From a virus, in IMG/VR virus record IMGVR_UViG_3300044940_000559, positions 1 through 20,008 of that record: a stretch of 20,008 bases of DNA; one strand, 5' to 3'. Shown piece after piece: positions 1-7,185 of this stretch. The notes under the pieces were generated by a model. The model saw only the letters and a program-made list of their open reading frames with translations, did not search any database and had not been told where the DNA came from. Position numbers and translations under genes: made by a program. Each line of letters opens with the position of its first letter. Positions within the stretch are counted from its first letter, which is position 1.

Positions 1-893
1 AGGCTTTGCGCCCCCGCCCCATCGCAGAGCGAGGCGAGCCGCCGGACGACCTCGATGCGCGGCGCAGGCTCGGGAGGCGCCGCCTTGGCGCGCAGGGAGC
101 GAATGGCGGTGTCCAGCTTCGCTTGGCACGCCGGCGGCAGCCAGGGACGCAGGCAGACGAGACGCTCGACCAGGCGGCTTGGCACGGGGTGACGGCGCAC
201 ATGCGCCATCAGCGCCTCCAGCACCGCAGCGCCGGGCGCGGGATCGGGGTCGAGCAGGAAGCCGAGTGCCGCGTCACGCACGGCGGGGATGGTCGAGGCG
301 GCAAGCTCCGCCGCCATGGCCGCGCGATGTTCGGCGGGAAAGGCAGCACCCGTGGCAGCGATCTCCGCGTAGATCGCAAAGGGATCGTGGCCAAGCGCCT
401 CGGCGACGGGCGCAAGGTGGTCCGCGAAGCCACCGGACTTGGATGGCACTGGCCCGAGGGAAAAGTTCGCCTCCGTGGCCTCCAGGCTGGCGAGCGCGGC
501 GGCCTTGAGCGCCGGGCCGGGTTCAAGCCCAGCCTGTACGAAGGCGCGCGCAATGAGCATCAGCACGGCCGGAGGGAGTTGGCTCGTGGCGACTGCCGTC
601 TCCACCGCCTGGCAGGCCTGCGCGAGGCAGGCGCGCGCGGCCGAGTCGCCTCCGCTTCCGGTGATGCGCAGATCGGTCAGCGCCCCTGCGAGCAGGAAGC
701 AGCAGGCTTCGACGATGCGGGCCGTGGGTCGCTTCTTTGTGGCCTCGGCGACCAGAAGGGCGACGAGATCAGGCGTCGCACCCGTTTGGGCCAGCATCGG
801 GCCGGCGGCGAGGGCGCCTTGGCTTGGCGTACCGCGTGCCATGTCCTGACCGACCATCTTCGCCAAGTGCAGGATCGCGCCTCGCGGCGTCAT
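1..893 (-). CDS. Hypothetical alpha-helical protein, 3' end outside the window
   Basis: An open frame starts at ATG 893-891 on the minus strand and stays open to the window edge, giving 297 complete residues without a stop. The N-terminus begins MTPRGAILHLAKMVGQDMAR. Residues are Ala/Leu-rich, in helical periods broken by Pro-Gly, as in HEAT- or TPR-like helical proteins. No membrane span or signal peptide is visible. Near the end of the visible part a Pro/Ala/Glu stretch (KAAPPEPAPR) looks like an interdomain linker, so another domain may follow beyond the window. Codon usage is strongly GC3-biased in this frame, while the overlapping plus-strand frame reads as Arg/Gly-rich shadow. I do not recognise the family. 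It shares the strand of the integration block but lies beyond its terminator, so it may be host DNA or another element gene. Confidence 0.7.
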   Translation of the reverse strand, partial: MTPRGAILHLAKMVGQDMARGTPSQGALAAGPMLAQTGATPDLVALLVAEATKKRPTARIVEACCFLLAGALTDLRITGSGGDSAARACLAQACQAVETAVATSQLPPAVLMLIARAFVQAGLEPGPALKAAALASLEATEANFSLGPVPSKSGGFADHLAPVAEALGHDPFAIYAEIAATGAAFPAEHRAAMAAELAASTIPAVRDAALGFLLDPDPAPGAAVLEALMAHVRRHPVPSRLVERLVCLRPWLPPACQAKLDTAIRSLRAKAAPPEPAPRIEVVRRLASLCDGAGAQS

Positions 894-1263
894 GGTGCTG
901 TCCTCGTCGAGTGAACGGCCGCGTGCGCCGGCCGCGTAGGTGGCGGAGAGTAGCGGTCTGCTCGGCGGGTCGCCACCGGGGCGACACGGAGGGGCGCAGA
1001 TGCCGATGCGGATTAGGCGGCCTCTGGTGGCTCCGCGTGCTTCTGGCAGCCCTACTAAACTGGCAATGATCTCATTAGCCTCGGCAGATCACCCTCACCG
1101 GCTACCGCCTGTGTTCGTTCGCGAAGACGACAGCCAACACCAGCTGGGTCCGCCGAAACCGTGCCTCAGCTTGAAAATAGGGAGCGATAAGCCCACCATC
1201 TCAATGCGTCTGCCAGAGTGCCATTGGCGGCGTGAAAGGAGGTTACCGTGCTTCACTTGAAGC
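894..1263. other. Intergenic stretch without a convincing large gene
   Basis: This 370-bp stretch lies between the left-edge gene and the end of the recombinase operon. Frames on both strands are short and lack normal codon bias. Its middle (about 1050-1210) is less GC-rich than its surroundings, which suits a junction, regulatory DNA or gene remnant. The only notable element is a strong Shine-Dalgarno (AAAGGAGG, 1235-1242) on the plus strand in front of a GTG codon at 1248. It is a plausible place for an element boundary, but no duplicated core can be shown from this window alone. Confidence 0.4.
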
Positions 1264-1325
1264 TTAAGTGGCCTCCCCGAAAAGCCCCATGGCGGGGCTC
1301 TCGGCTCCGGGAAAGCCGTTGGTAG
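1248..1325 (+). CDS. Possible 25-aa small ORF with a strong ribosome binding site
   Basis: GTG at 1248 is preceded by AAAGGAGG with five bases of spacing, the best Shine-Dalgarno in the window. The frame encodes 25 residues, very basic and Trp-rich (three Trp; starts MLHLKLKWPP), and stops at TAG 1323-1325. It runs antisense to the tail of the minus-strand HTH gene and across its terminator hairpin. It is not preceded or followed by a plus-strand gene. It could be a leader peptide or small cationic protein, a remnant of a longer gene, or chance. No family is recognised. Confidence 0.25.
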   Translation: MLHLKLKWPPRKAPWRGSRLRESRW

Positions 1326-1800
1326 GGCGGCAGAGCAATAGCGGGCTTCCTTCCGTCGAGTTTTCGCGGCAAGGCATGGCACATGGAGACGAGGCCTTTC
1401 TACCCGGGACTCGTCTCCCCTCGCTCTCGCCGAGGTTCGCGTGCTGATCCGCCCACTCCACCGGGAAGGGCTCCATCAGCCCCGGCAGCGTCATCCCCTC
1501 GGGCTGCCGCCCATCCAGGATCGCCTCGACGATGTCGGGCGCGAGCAGCGCCAGCCGCAGGATGCGGCAGAGGTAGGAGCGGTTGATCTTCTCCGCCACC
1601 GCGAGCTCGGTGAGCGTCGCGAAGCGGCCCTCCTCCAGCATCCGCCGCCAGCGGAACGCGCGGGCCACGGCCTTGATGAGCGTGATGTCCTGGCGGGGCT
1701 CCAGCGCCAGCACGCCGGGTGTGACCATCGCCTTCCGCCCGCCCCGCGGCTTCACCCGGAGCGGGATGACGACCGTGAGGGTCTGCGGGGCATGACTCAT
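1264..1800 (-). CDS. ParB/KorB-type helix-turn-helix accessory protein of the serine recombinase cassette
   Basis: The ATG at 1800-1798 overlaps the recombinase stop in an ATGA junction, so translation is probably coupled. The product is 178 aa. Residues 60-85 (LTELAVAEKINRSYLCRILR) form a helix-turn-helix of the ParB/KorB type, with the characteristic SY-x-x-R-I-L-R recognition helix. The part up to about residue 123 (PFPVEWADQ) matches what I know of small proteins encoded directly behind DUF2924/recombinase pairs in Alphaproteobacteria. Those proteins usually end shortly after this point. Here the frame continues about 55 residues through an inverted repeat (1385-1418) and a terminator-like hairpin, so the tail (residues 124-178) is suspect. 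A single-base slip near residue 133 would give an immediate TAG. The likely role is DNA binding that assists or controls recombination, which is inference. Confidence 0.7.
   Translation of the reverse strand: MSHAPQTLTVVIPLRVKPRGGRKAMVTPGVLALEPRQDITLIKAVARAFRWRRMLEEGRFATLTELAVAEKINRSYLCRILRLALLAPDIVEAILDGRQPEGMTLPGLMEPFPVEWADQHANLGESEGRRVPGRKASSPCAMPCRENSTEGSPLLLCRPTNGFPGAESPAMGLFGEAT
1280..1299 (-). terminator. Rho-independent terminator-like hairpin closing the recombinase operon
   Basis: Read on the minus strand, a 6-bp stem AGCCCC/GGGGCT with a 5-base loop is followed by TTTTC. It sits about 15 bases before the formal stop of the HTH ORF, inside its unconserved tail. This supports the true end of that gene lying upstream. 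The T-run is short, so strength is uncertain. Confidence 0.5.
1385..1418. repeat. 9-bp inverted repeat with CCCGGG in the spacer
   Basis: GGAGACGAG (1385-1393) and CTCGTCTCC (1410-1418) are perfect inverted arms separated by 16 bases containing CCCGGG. The repeat lies at the point where the conserved part of the HTH protein ends. It could be a hairpin in the operon mRNA, a binding site, or part of a recombinase attachment site. None of these can be decided from this window. Confidence 0.55.
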
Positions 1801-3149
1801 GCGGCCGCCCTCCCTGCGTCGCCAGACTTCGCGGCCAGGTGGCGCACCAGGCTGCCGAGCCCGTCCAGCCGCAGCCGCACCGCGGCGCCCTCGGCGCGGA
1901 CATCGACCCGGTCCACGAGCAACCGCACGATGCGCGCTCTCTCTGCTGGGAAGAGCTCGTCCCACAGCGGCTCGATCCGATCCAGCGCCAGCAGCACCTC
2001 CTGCTCCGTCACATCGGTCGCCGTGGCGCGCGCCGCCCGCCAGGTGCCGACCACCATCTCGGGCTGGCGCAGCAGCGCGTGCACCTGGGCGACGACCGCT
2101 GCCTCGATCTCGCCGGCCGGCAGACGCGCGATCGCCGGTCGCTCCGCTGTGCCGCCCTTCAGCACCACCTGGCTCACGTAGTAGCGGTACATCCGCCCGC
2201 CCCGGCCGCGACTGTGGCTCGGCGACATAGCGCGTCCGTCACTGTCGAAGATCAGCCCGCGGAGCAGCGGCGCGGTGGTGTTCCGCGTCCGGTTGACCCG
2301 CACCCGCGGGCTGACCTGCAGGATGGCGTGTACCGCGTCCCACTGCGCCTGGGTGACGATGGCCTCGTGCTCACCTGGGTAGGCCGTGCCCTTGTGCACG
2401 GCCTCGCCGAGATACACGCGGTTGCTGAGGATGCGATAGACGTCGCTCTTGGTCAGCGGGCGGCCCCGCTTCGTGGTGGCGCCTTCGGCGCGCAGGGTCT
2501 GCACCAGCTTGGTGCAGGACTCCGTCTCGACGAAGCCCTGGAAGATGCGCCGCACCAGCGCGGCCTCGGCGTCGTTGATCACCAGCTTGCGGTCGCGCAC
2601 GTCGTAGCCGAGCGGCACGAAGCCCCCCATCCACATCCCGCGCTTGCGCGAGGCGGCGAACTTGTCGCGGATGCGCTCGCCGATCACCTCGCGCTCGAAC
2701 TGCGCAAAGCTGAGCAGGATGTTCAGCGTCAGCCTGCCCATGCTCGTCGTCGTGTTGAACGACTGCGTGACCGAGACGAAGGTCACCTCGTTCGCGTCGA
2801 ACACCTCGACCAGCTTGCTGAAGTCCAGGAGAGAGCGGCTGAGGCGGTCAATTTTGTAGACGACCACGACGTCGACCAGCCCCTCCTGGATGTCGGCGAT
2901 GAGACGCTTGAGCGCGGGGCGTTCCAGCGTGCCGCCGGAGATCCCGCCGTCGTCGTAGCGGTCGCGCACCAGCGCCCAACCTTCGGAGCGCTGCGAGGCG
3001 ACATAGGCCTCGCAGGCCTCGCGCTGCGCATCGAGCGAGTTGAACTCCATGTCGAGGCCTTCCTCGCTCGACTTCCTCGTGTAGATCGCACAGCGCAGCT
3101 TGCGAACGGTCGCCGCCATCATGCCGGCCGGGGGCGTGCCGCGCTTCAT
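1797..3149 (-). CDS. Large serine recombinase (site-specific integrase/resolvase)
   Basis: The 450-aa protein has an N-terminal resolvase domain (about 19-165). Its catalytic Tyr-x-Arg-x-Ser motif is at 23-27 (YTRKS, Ser27 the nucleophile), followed by NSLDAQREAC (37-46) and the YKIDRLSRSL segment (98-107) that carries active-site arginines. A recombinase domain follows (about 175-290: LGYDVRDRKLVIND, KSDVYRILSNRVYLGE). The C-terminal region GLIFDSDGRAMSPSHSRG replaces the usual zinc ribbon and has no cysteines. Enzymes of this family cut both attachment sites through a phosphoserine link and rejoin them after subunit rotation, so this is the probable integrase of the element. ATG at 3149 overlaps the upstream DUF2924 stop (ATGA); Met11 is an alternative start. 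It is the third gene of a four-gene coupled operon. Confidence 0.93.
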   Translation of the reverse strand: MKRGTPPAGMMAATVRKLRCAIYTRKSSEEGLDMEFNSLDAQREACEAYVASQRSEGWALVRDRYDDGGISGGTLERPALKRLIADIQEGLVDVVVVYKIDRLSRSLLDFSKLVEVFDANEVTFVSVTQSFNTTTSMGRLTLNILLSFAQFEREVIGERIRDKFAASRKRGMWMGGFVPLGYDVRDRKLVINDAEAALVRRIFQGFVETESCTKLVQTLRAEGATTKRGRPLTKSDVYRILSNRVYLGEAVHKGTAYPGEHEAIVTQAQWDAVHAILQVSPRVRVNRTRNTTAPLLRGLIFDSDGRAMSPSHSRGRGGRMYRYYVSQVVLKGGTAERPAIARLPAGEIEAAVVAQVHALLRQPEMVVGTWRAARATATDVTEQEVLLALDRIEPLWDELFPAERARIVRLLVDRVDVRAEGAAVRLRLDGLGSLVRHLAAKSGDAGRAAA

Positions 3150-3646
3150 GCCGCGCTCCGGCTCGGACGCAGCCCGAAGAAGGCACGCCCGTTCCAGCGG
3201 GTGCCGGTGATGGCGCGGGCGATGGCCGACAGCGACTGGTAGGGGCGCCCCTGGTACTCGTAGCCAGCGCGCGTGACGGTGACGACGTGCTCGACGCCCT
3301 GGTACTCGCGGATCAGCTGCGTGCCGGCGATCGGCCGGTCATCCCCGCGCATCCGCCGCACGGTGACCCTGCCGCCATCGAACTGCTCGCCGAGGGCCTC
3401 GAGGCGCGCGATCGTCTCGGGCTTTAGGCCGCCATACGCAAGTTCCTGGATGCGATACGCCAGGCGGCTTTCCAGGAAGCGACGGTTGTAGGGCGGCGGT
3501 TCGGTGCCGAAGAGCGCGCGCCACTGCTGCTTCAGCTCAGGCGTCGCCGTCGTCTTCAGCGCCGCGAGCCGACCCAGCACGTCGGCGGGCGGGATGGCGG
3601 GGGCGGTGAACGTCGGCGTAGCGGCTGTCTTCTTCTTCCTCGTCAT
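3146..3646 (-). CDS. DUF2924 domain protein
   Basis: The 166-aa protein carries features I associate with DUF2924: the N-terminal LKQQWRALFGTEPPPYNRRF segment (about 39-58), then ESRLAYRIQELAYGG, and a C-terminal half with GTQLIREYQGVEHVVTV and YEYQGRPYQSLSAIARAITG leading to WNGRAFFGL. The C-terminal half resembles small beta-rich DNA-associated domains in which a YxGxxYxSLSAIA motif recurs. The N-terminus is Lys-rich (TRKKK). The GGAGAGGGAG stretch just upstream supports the ATG at 3646. Its stop overlaps the recombinase start by ATGA, and its start overlaps the stop of the 68-aa gene in the same way. The family is regularly found beside serine recombinases, but its biochemical role is unknown to me; a recombination accessory role is inferred. 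Confidence 0.85.
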   Translation of the reverse strand: MTRKKKTAATPTFTAPAIPPADVLGRLAALKTTATPELKQQWRALFGTEPPPYNRRFLESRLAYRIQELAYGGLKPETIARLEALGEQFDGGRVTVRRMRGDDRPIAGTQLIREYQGVEHVVTVTRAGYEYQGRPYQSLSAIARAITGTRWNGRAFFGLRPSRSAA

Positions 3647-3849
3647 GCGACTCCCTCTCCGTTGGGGTTCGCATGACGGCGTTGGGTGGCCGGGAAGTGT
3701 AGCAACCGCTCTCCGTCGTCCCAGGCCGGTCGTGCGTTCTCCGCGGCAGCGCGGCTGCGCAGCCGCACGATGCCACGCGAGAGGATCTCGCAGACCTCGC
3801 GGAGATGGGGTGGGAGGTGGGCGTTGGCAGGGCGGTCATCGCGGCGCAT
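3643..3849 (-). CDS. Small conserved protein at the head of the recombinase cassette (68 aa)
   Basis: The frame from ATG 3849 to TGA 3643-3645 encodes 68 residues, with a central amphipathic helix (PPHLREVCEILSRGIVRLRS) and a conserved-looking LLHFPATQRRHA segment near the end. Similar short proteins precede DUF2924/recombinase pairs in other alphaproteobacterial elements, as far as I recall. Its stop overlaps the DUF2924 start by ATGA, which argues that it is translated. The ribosome binding site is weak (CCTGGT region), and the frame could extend further upstream without a better start. No catalytic or metal-binding motif is seen; function unknown. Confidence 0.65.
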   Translation of the reverse strand: MRRDDRPANAHLPPHLREVCEILSRGIVRLRSRAAAENARPAWDDGERLLHFPATQRRHANPNGEGVA

Positions 3850-3953
3850 GCCGACCAGGATGCAGAAGCATGCTGGTGCGGCGAAGACGGCTCGATGCGC
3901 GAAGCGAACGCGTGCACGCACAAAAGCAACGGTGCGTAGAGATGCGGAAACGA

Positions 3954-6188
3954 TCAGCCCGACGCGGCGAGATCCCGCTGCGCCTGCGGCGCCCGCAGGC
4001 GGACCTTCTCCCGCAGCCAGATCGCAAGCCTCGACCAGCGACGTCGCATGCCGGTTCCGCGAACCGCGATCGCGATGGCCCTGCGCTGCCCGACCAGGAC
4101 GACGAGTCGCTTGCCGCGCGTCACGCCCGTGTAGAGCAGGTTCCGCTGCAGCATCGGGTAATGCTGCGTGACCACGGGGATGACCACGGCCGGATACTCC
4201 GAGCCCTGGCTTTTGTGGATGGTGGTTGCGAAGGCCGGCATCAGAGTATCGAGCTCGCCGAAGCCGTAGCGCACCTCGCGATCGTCGAAGCGCACCACGA
4301 GCTCGCCCATCTCCTCGTCGATCGCCACGACCTGGCCAAGATCGCCGTTGTGCACCTCCTTCTCGTAGTCGTTGTCGAGCTGCATCACCCGGTCGCCCGG
4401 CGCGAAGCGCCAGCCGAAGCGCTCGACTGCGACAGGTGGGTTTGGGTTCAGTGCCGCCTGCAGCGCGAGGTTGAGCGCGCGAACGCCGGCCGCACCGCGC
4501 GTCATCGGGCAAAGCACCTGAATGTCGCGGAGGGGATCGAAGCCGAAGCGCTCGGGGATGCGCTTGCTGACCAGCGTGACGATGCGTTCGGCGACCGTCT
4601 CAGGGTCATCGGCAGGGACGACGTGGAAGTCACTCTCCTCGCCACGCGGGGCCGTCTGAGGCAGCTCGCCGCGGTTGATCGCATGCGCGGCCTGGACGAT
4701 GCGGCTCGCCGCAGCCTGGCGGAACACCTCCGTCAGGCGCACGACCGGGAGGGTGCCGGACGAGATGAGGTCCGCGAGCACCTGGCCGGGTCCTACCGAC
4801 GGCAGCTGATCGACATCGCCAACGAACAGCACCGCCGCGCGATCGGACACGGCGCGCAGGAGCGCATACATCAGCGGCACGTCGACCATCGAGGTCTCGT
4901 CAATCACGACGAGGTCTGCTTCGAGCGGGTGCTCGATCCCGCGGCGGAAGCCGCCCGAGACCGGATTGACCTCGAGCAGCCGGTGGATGGTCTTCGCCTC
5001 CATCCCGCTCGCTTCGCTCAGCCGCTTCGCTGCCCGTCCGGTCGGTGCGCACAGCGCGATAGTCGCGCCCTTGGCGGCAAGGACGCGCAGGATGGCGTTC
5101 ACGATTGTCGTCTTACCCACGCCAGGGCCACCGGTGATGACGAGGATCTTGCTGGCGAGCGCTGCCGCGACCGCCGCGCGCTGGCTGTCGGCAAGCGTGA
5201 TGCCGATCCGCTGCTCGACCCAGGGGATCGCCTTCGCGGGATTGATCGCAGGCCACGGTGTTGGGGCGGCGGTGATCGCGGCGAGACGCTCGGCGATTCC
5301 CTGCTCAGCACGATACAACCCAGCGAGGAAGATCACGCGCCGCTCGTCGACGTCTGCAGCGATCACCGAGCCGTCCGCCAGCTCAAGGTCCAGGGCGGTG
5401 CGCACGAGCGCCTCGGGCGCTTCAAGCAGCCGCTCGGCGAGCGGCACCAACTCCTCTTCGGGCAGCCCGCAATGCCCCTCGTCCATCGCTTCCCCGAGAG
5501 CGTGCGCGATGCCGGCGCGGAGGCGAATCAGCGCGGTCTTCTCGATGCCGAGGCGCATCGCAATCGCATCAGCGGTCTTGAAGCCAATGCCGCGGATATC
5601 CCGGGCGAGGCGATAGGGGTTCTCGCTCATCACCCGAATCGACTCGGCACCATAGGTCTTGAAGATGCGCACCGCGCGCGCAGTGCTGACCCCGTGGCTG
5701 TGCAGGAAGACCATAATCTCCCGCACGACCTTCTGCTCGGCCCACGCGGCCTGGATGCGCTCCGCGCGCATCGGCCCGATGCCTGGAACCTCGCGCAGCC
5801 GCTCGGAGGCGTTCTCGATCACGTCAAACACATCGGTGCCGAACGCCTTCACCAGCCGTTTGGCGAAGCCAGGCCCGATACCTCGGATCAGGCCCGAGGC
5901 GAGGTACTTCTCGATCCCCTCGGCGGTCGTGGGCGCAGAGGCACGGAGGAATCGGGCGCGGAACTGCGGGCCATGGGTTCGGTCGTTCACCCACTCGCCG
6001 GTGGCGATGATCCACTCTCCAGGCGAGATGCTGGCGGCATGGCCGACGACCGTCTGGAGGTCGCGTCGGCCGCGCACCTTGACCCGCAACACGCAGAAGC
6101 CGGTTTCGGCGTTGTGGAAGGTCACGCGCTCGATCAGCCCGGACAGCGTCTCGGTGGTGGCGGCGGCGGCGGTCGTGACCGCAGTCAT
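3954..6188 (-). CDS. recD2: RecD2/TraA-type SF1B DNA helicase
   Basis: The 744-aa protein has the RecD2 architecture. An N-terminal OB-like region (10-85: FHNAETGFCVLRVKVRG, ASISPGEWIIATGEWVND) is followed by helix-hairpin-helix repeats (RGIGPGFAKRLV near 102, VPGIGPMRAERI near 134, IRGIGFKTADAIA near 198). The SF1 core has Walker A GGPGVGKT (353-360), APTGRAAKRL (381-390), Walker B VVIDETSMVD (427-436), GDVDQLPSVG (457-466) and C-terminal TTIHKSQGSEYP. RecD2 enzymes are 5'-3' helicases without RecBC; length is normal. ATG 6188 is chosen because it follows GAGG and begins the conserved domain. The longer upstream frame is Arg/Thr-rich shadow. It is encoded on the repressor strand of a phage-like element, so it is probably accessory rather than the host housekeeping copy. 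Confidence 0.9.
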   Translation of the reverse strand: MTAVTTAAAATTETLSGLIERVTFHNAETGFCVLRVKVRGRRDLQTVVGHAASISPGEWIIATGEWVNDRTHGPQFRARFLRASAPTTAEGIEKYLASGLIRGIGPGFAKRLVKAFGTDVFDVIENASERLREVPGIGPMRAERIQAAWAEQKVVREIMVFLHSHGVSTARAVRIFKTYGAESIRVMSENPYRLARDIRGIGFKTADAIAMRLGIEKTALIRLRAGIAHALGEAMDEGHCGLPEEELVPLAERLLEAPEALVRTALDLELADGSVIAADVDERRVIFLAGLYRAEQGIAERLAAITAAPTPWPAINPAKAIPWVEQRIGITLADSQRAAVAAALASKILVITGGPGVGKTTIVNAILRVLAAKGATIALCAPTGRAAKRLSEASGMEAKTIHRLLEVNPVSGGFRRGIEHPLEADLVVIDETSMVDVPLMYALLRAVSDRAAVLFVGDVDQLPSVGPGQVLADLISSGTLPVVRLTEVFRQAAASRIVQAAHAINRGELPQTAPRGEESDFHVVPADDPETVAERIVTLVSKRIPERFGFDPLRDIQVLCPMTRGAAGVRALNLALQAALNPNPPVAVERFGWRFAPGDRVMQLDNDYEKEVHNGDLGQVVAIDEEMGELVVRFDDREVRYGFGELDTLMPAFATTIHKSQGSEYPAVVIPVVTQHYPMLQRNLLYTGVTRGKRLVVLVGQRRAIAIAVRGTGMRRRWSRLAIWLREKVRLRAPQAQRDLAASG

Positions 6189-6342
6189 GGATCCTCGCGA
6201 CCCGCAGGAACGGATGAGCGCATGCGCCCGCACAGCTTCACCGTGTCGGAACACGCTGATCGGCCAGCAACGGGACTGACGGACGCCGGGGCCATGCCGG
6301 ATGGTAGAACGGGTACGCGTCGATTCGTCAGTCCGCGTGCGC

Positions 6343-6570
6343 TCAGCCGCGGAGGTCAGGAAAGATCGCCTTGCAGCGTTCCGTCGCGAAGGGAGCGTTG
6401 CGCGGGCATCCATCGGTGATCGCGCAAAGCACATCCGGCATCGCGGCGTCCTCTCCGAAGCGGCGCATCGGGTTGCCGCGCTGGTACCGCCCCTCGCGAC
6501 CACAGGGCACGCAGCGGACGAGCACGGTGTCGAAGGGGTAGGTCCCGACCGTCAGTGCGCCACGGCTCAT
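6343..6570 (-). CDS. Small cysteine-rich, probable zinc-binding protein (75 aa)
   Basis: The frame starts at ATG 6570 behind GGGAGG and encodes 75 residues. Cysteines occur as C-x-x-C (VRCVPCGR, about 20-23), then DVLCAITDGC and ERCKAIF, an arrangement typical of a small zinc-binding fold. The N-terminus reads MSRGALTVGTYPFDTVLV and the middle contains NPMRRFGEDAAMPDVL. Similar proteins are common and uncharacterised in alphaproteobacterial genomes, as far as I recall. It begins 17 bp after the nuclease gene upstream and is followed by 154 bp before the helicase, so it is probably co-transcribed with the nuclease. A role as adaptor or DNA/RNA-binding protein is conceivable but unproven. Confidence 0.7.
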   Translation of the reverse strand: MSRGALTVGTYPFDTVLVRCVPCGREGRYQRGNPMRRFGEDAAMPDVLCAITDGCPRNAPFATERCKAIFPDLRG

Positions 6571-6587
6571 GGTGACTGCTGCCTCCC

Positions 6588-7121
6588 TCAGTGCGTCCTG
6601 TTCCCGGCGCGCCAATCCCAGGGCATGTCGAAGGTGCCGGCCCACATGCCTCGTCGCGCGCGCTCGGCCGCCTCCTCCTGGGGGACATAGTCGAGGCTGA
6701 AGCGACGGAATGCGACCGCCCAGCCCTGCGTCACCATCCAGCCACCGAGATCCTCAGCACCGCGCGAGCAGATCGCAATCAGGCGTTGGTAGTGATCAAC
6801 GCTCTGACCAACGCACCGGACCGAGCCTCGGCCGATCCTGTCGGCAAGAGCGTTCGCCGCCTGCTGCCCACATCGCCAGGATTGGCCCGCGCGCGTCTTG
6901 CAGAGCTGGCTGCTCTCGGGCGCATCGATGCCGTGGAGCCGGATCCTCGTTCCATGGATCTCGAGCGTGTCGCCGTCGATGATGGAGGCGACGCCCTGGA
7001 TCGTCTGCGACCGTGCTTCGACGCCGTCGACGATGAAAGCTGCCAAGATGATCGCGAGCCACCACGCCATCCGACGTGGAGGTGCCCCCCGTCGACCGTT
7101 TTCCTGGGGCTCGGTGGTCAC
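6588..7121 (-). CDS. Thermonuclease (staphylococcal nuclease-like) family protein with N-terminal membrane anchor or signal
   Basis: The 177-aa product has a hydrophobic segment near residues 19-36 (AWWLAIILAAFIVDGVEA), compatible with a signal peptide or anchor, so it probably acts in the envelope or outside the cell. The SNase domain follows with IIDGDTLEIHG (47-57). The expected catalytic triad is Arg61, Glu69 (RLHGIDAPE) and Arg113 (SVDHYQRLIA). The 61-69-113 spacing equals that of staphylococcal nuclease Arg35-Glu43-Arg87. The extra cysteines (74, 84, 103, 118) could form disulfides. The start is GTG 7121, preceded by AAGGAG at eight bases; the ATG overlapping this site is out of frame. 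The gene lies between the PD-(D/E)XK-like gene (64 bp away) and the zinc protein (17 bp away). Confidence 0.88.
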   Translation of the reverse strand: MTTEPQENGRRGAPPRRMAWWLAIILAAFIVDGVEARSQTIQGVASIIDGDTLEIHGTRIRLHGIDAPESSQLCKTRAGQSWRCGQQAANALADRIGRGSVRCVGQSVDHYQRLIAICSRGAEDLGGWMVTQGWAVAFRRFSLDYVPQEEAAERARRGMWAGTFDMPWDWRAGNRTH

Positions 7122-7185
7122 AACGCATTCTCCTTCTCGATGCGGAGCAACTCTGATCGCTGCAACCGCACCGCGCTGAGGCGGC

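Noticed and set aside
6-914. Long plus-strand open frame (302 aa)
   Set aside because: Arg/Gly-rich shadow of the minus-strand helical protein that starts at 893; the minus frame has natural composition and stays open to the edge.
1095-1382. 95-codon minus-strand frame in the left intergenic region
   Set aside because: Overlaps the HTH tail and terminator, and has no domain or good start; it may be remnant DNA but nothing supports a gene.
1839-3242. Plus-strand frame of 467 codons
   Set aside because: Antisense to the serine recombinase, whose catalytic motifs are intact; composition is typical of a GC-rich shadow.
3537-3929. 130-codon minus-strand frame overlapping the 68-aa gene
   Set aside because: Ser/Pro/Arg-rich out-of-frame reading across two coupled genes; the 68-aa frame has the ATGA junction and a conserved-looking pattern.
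3504-6419. Plus-strand frame of 971 codons, the longest in the window
   Set aside because: Antisense to the RecD2-type helicase with all its motifs; rich in Arg, His and Asp without any domain.
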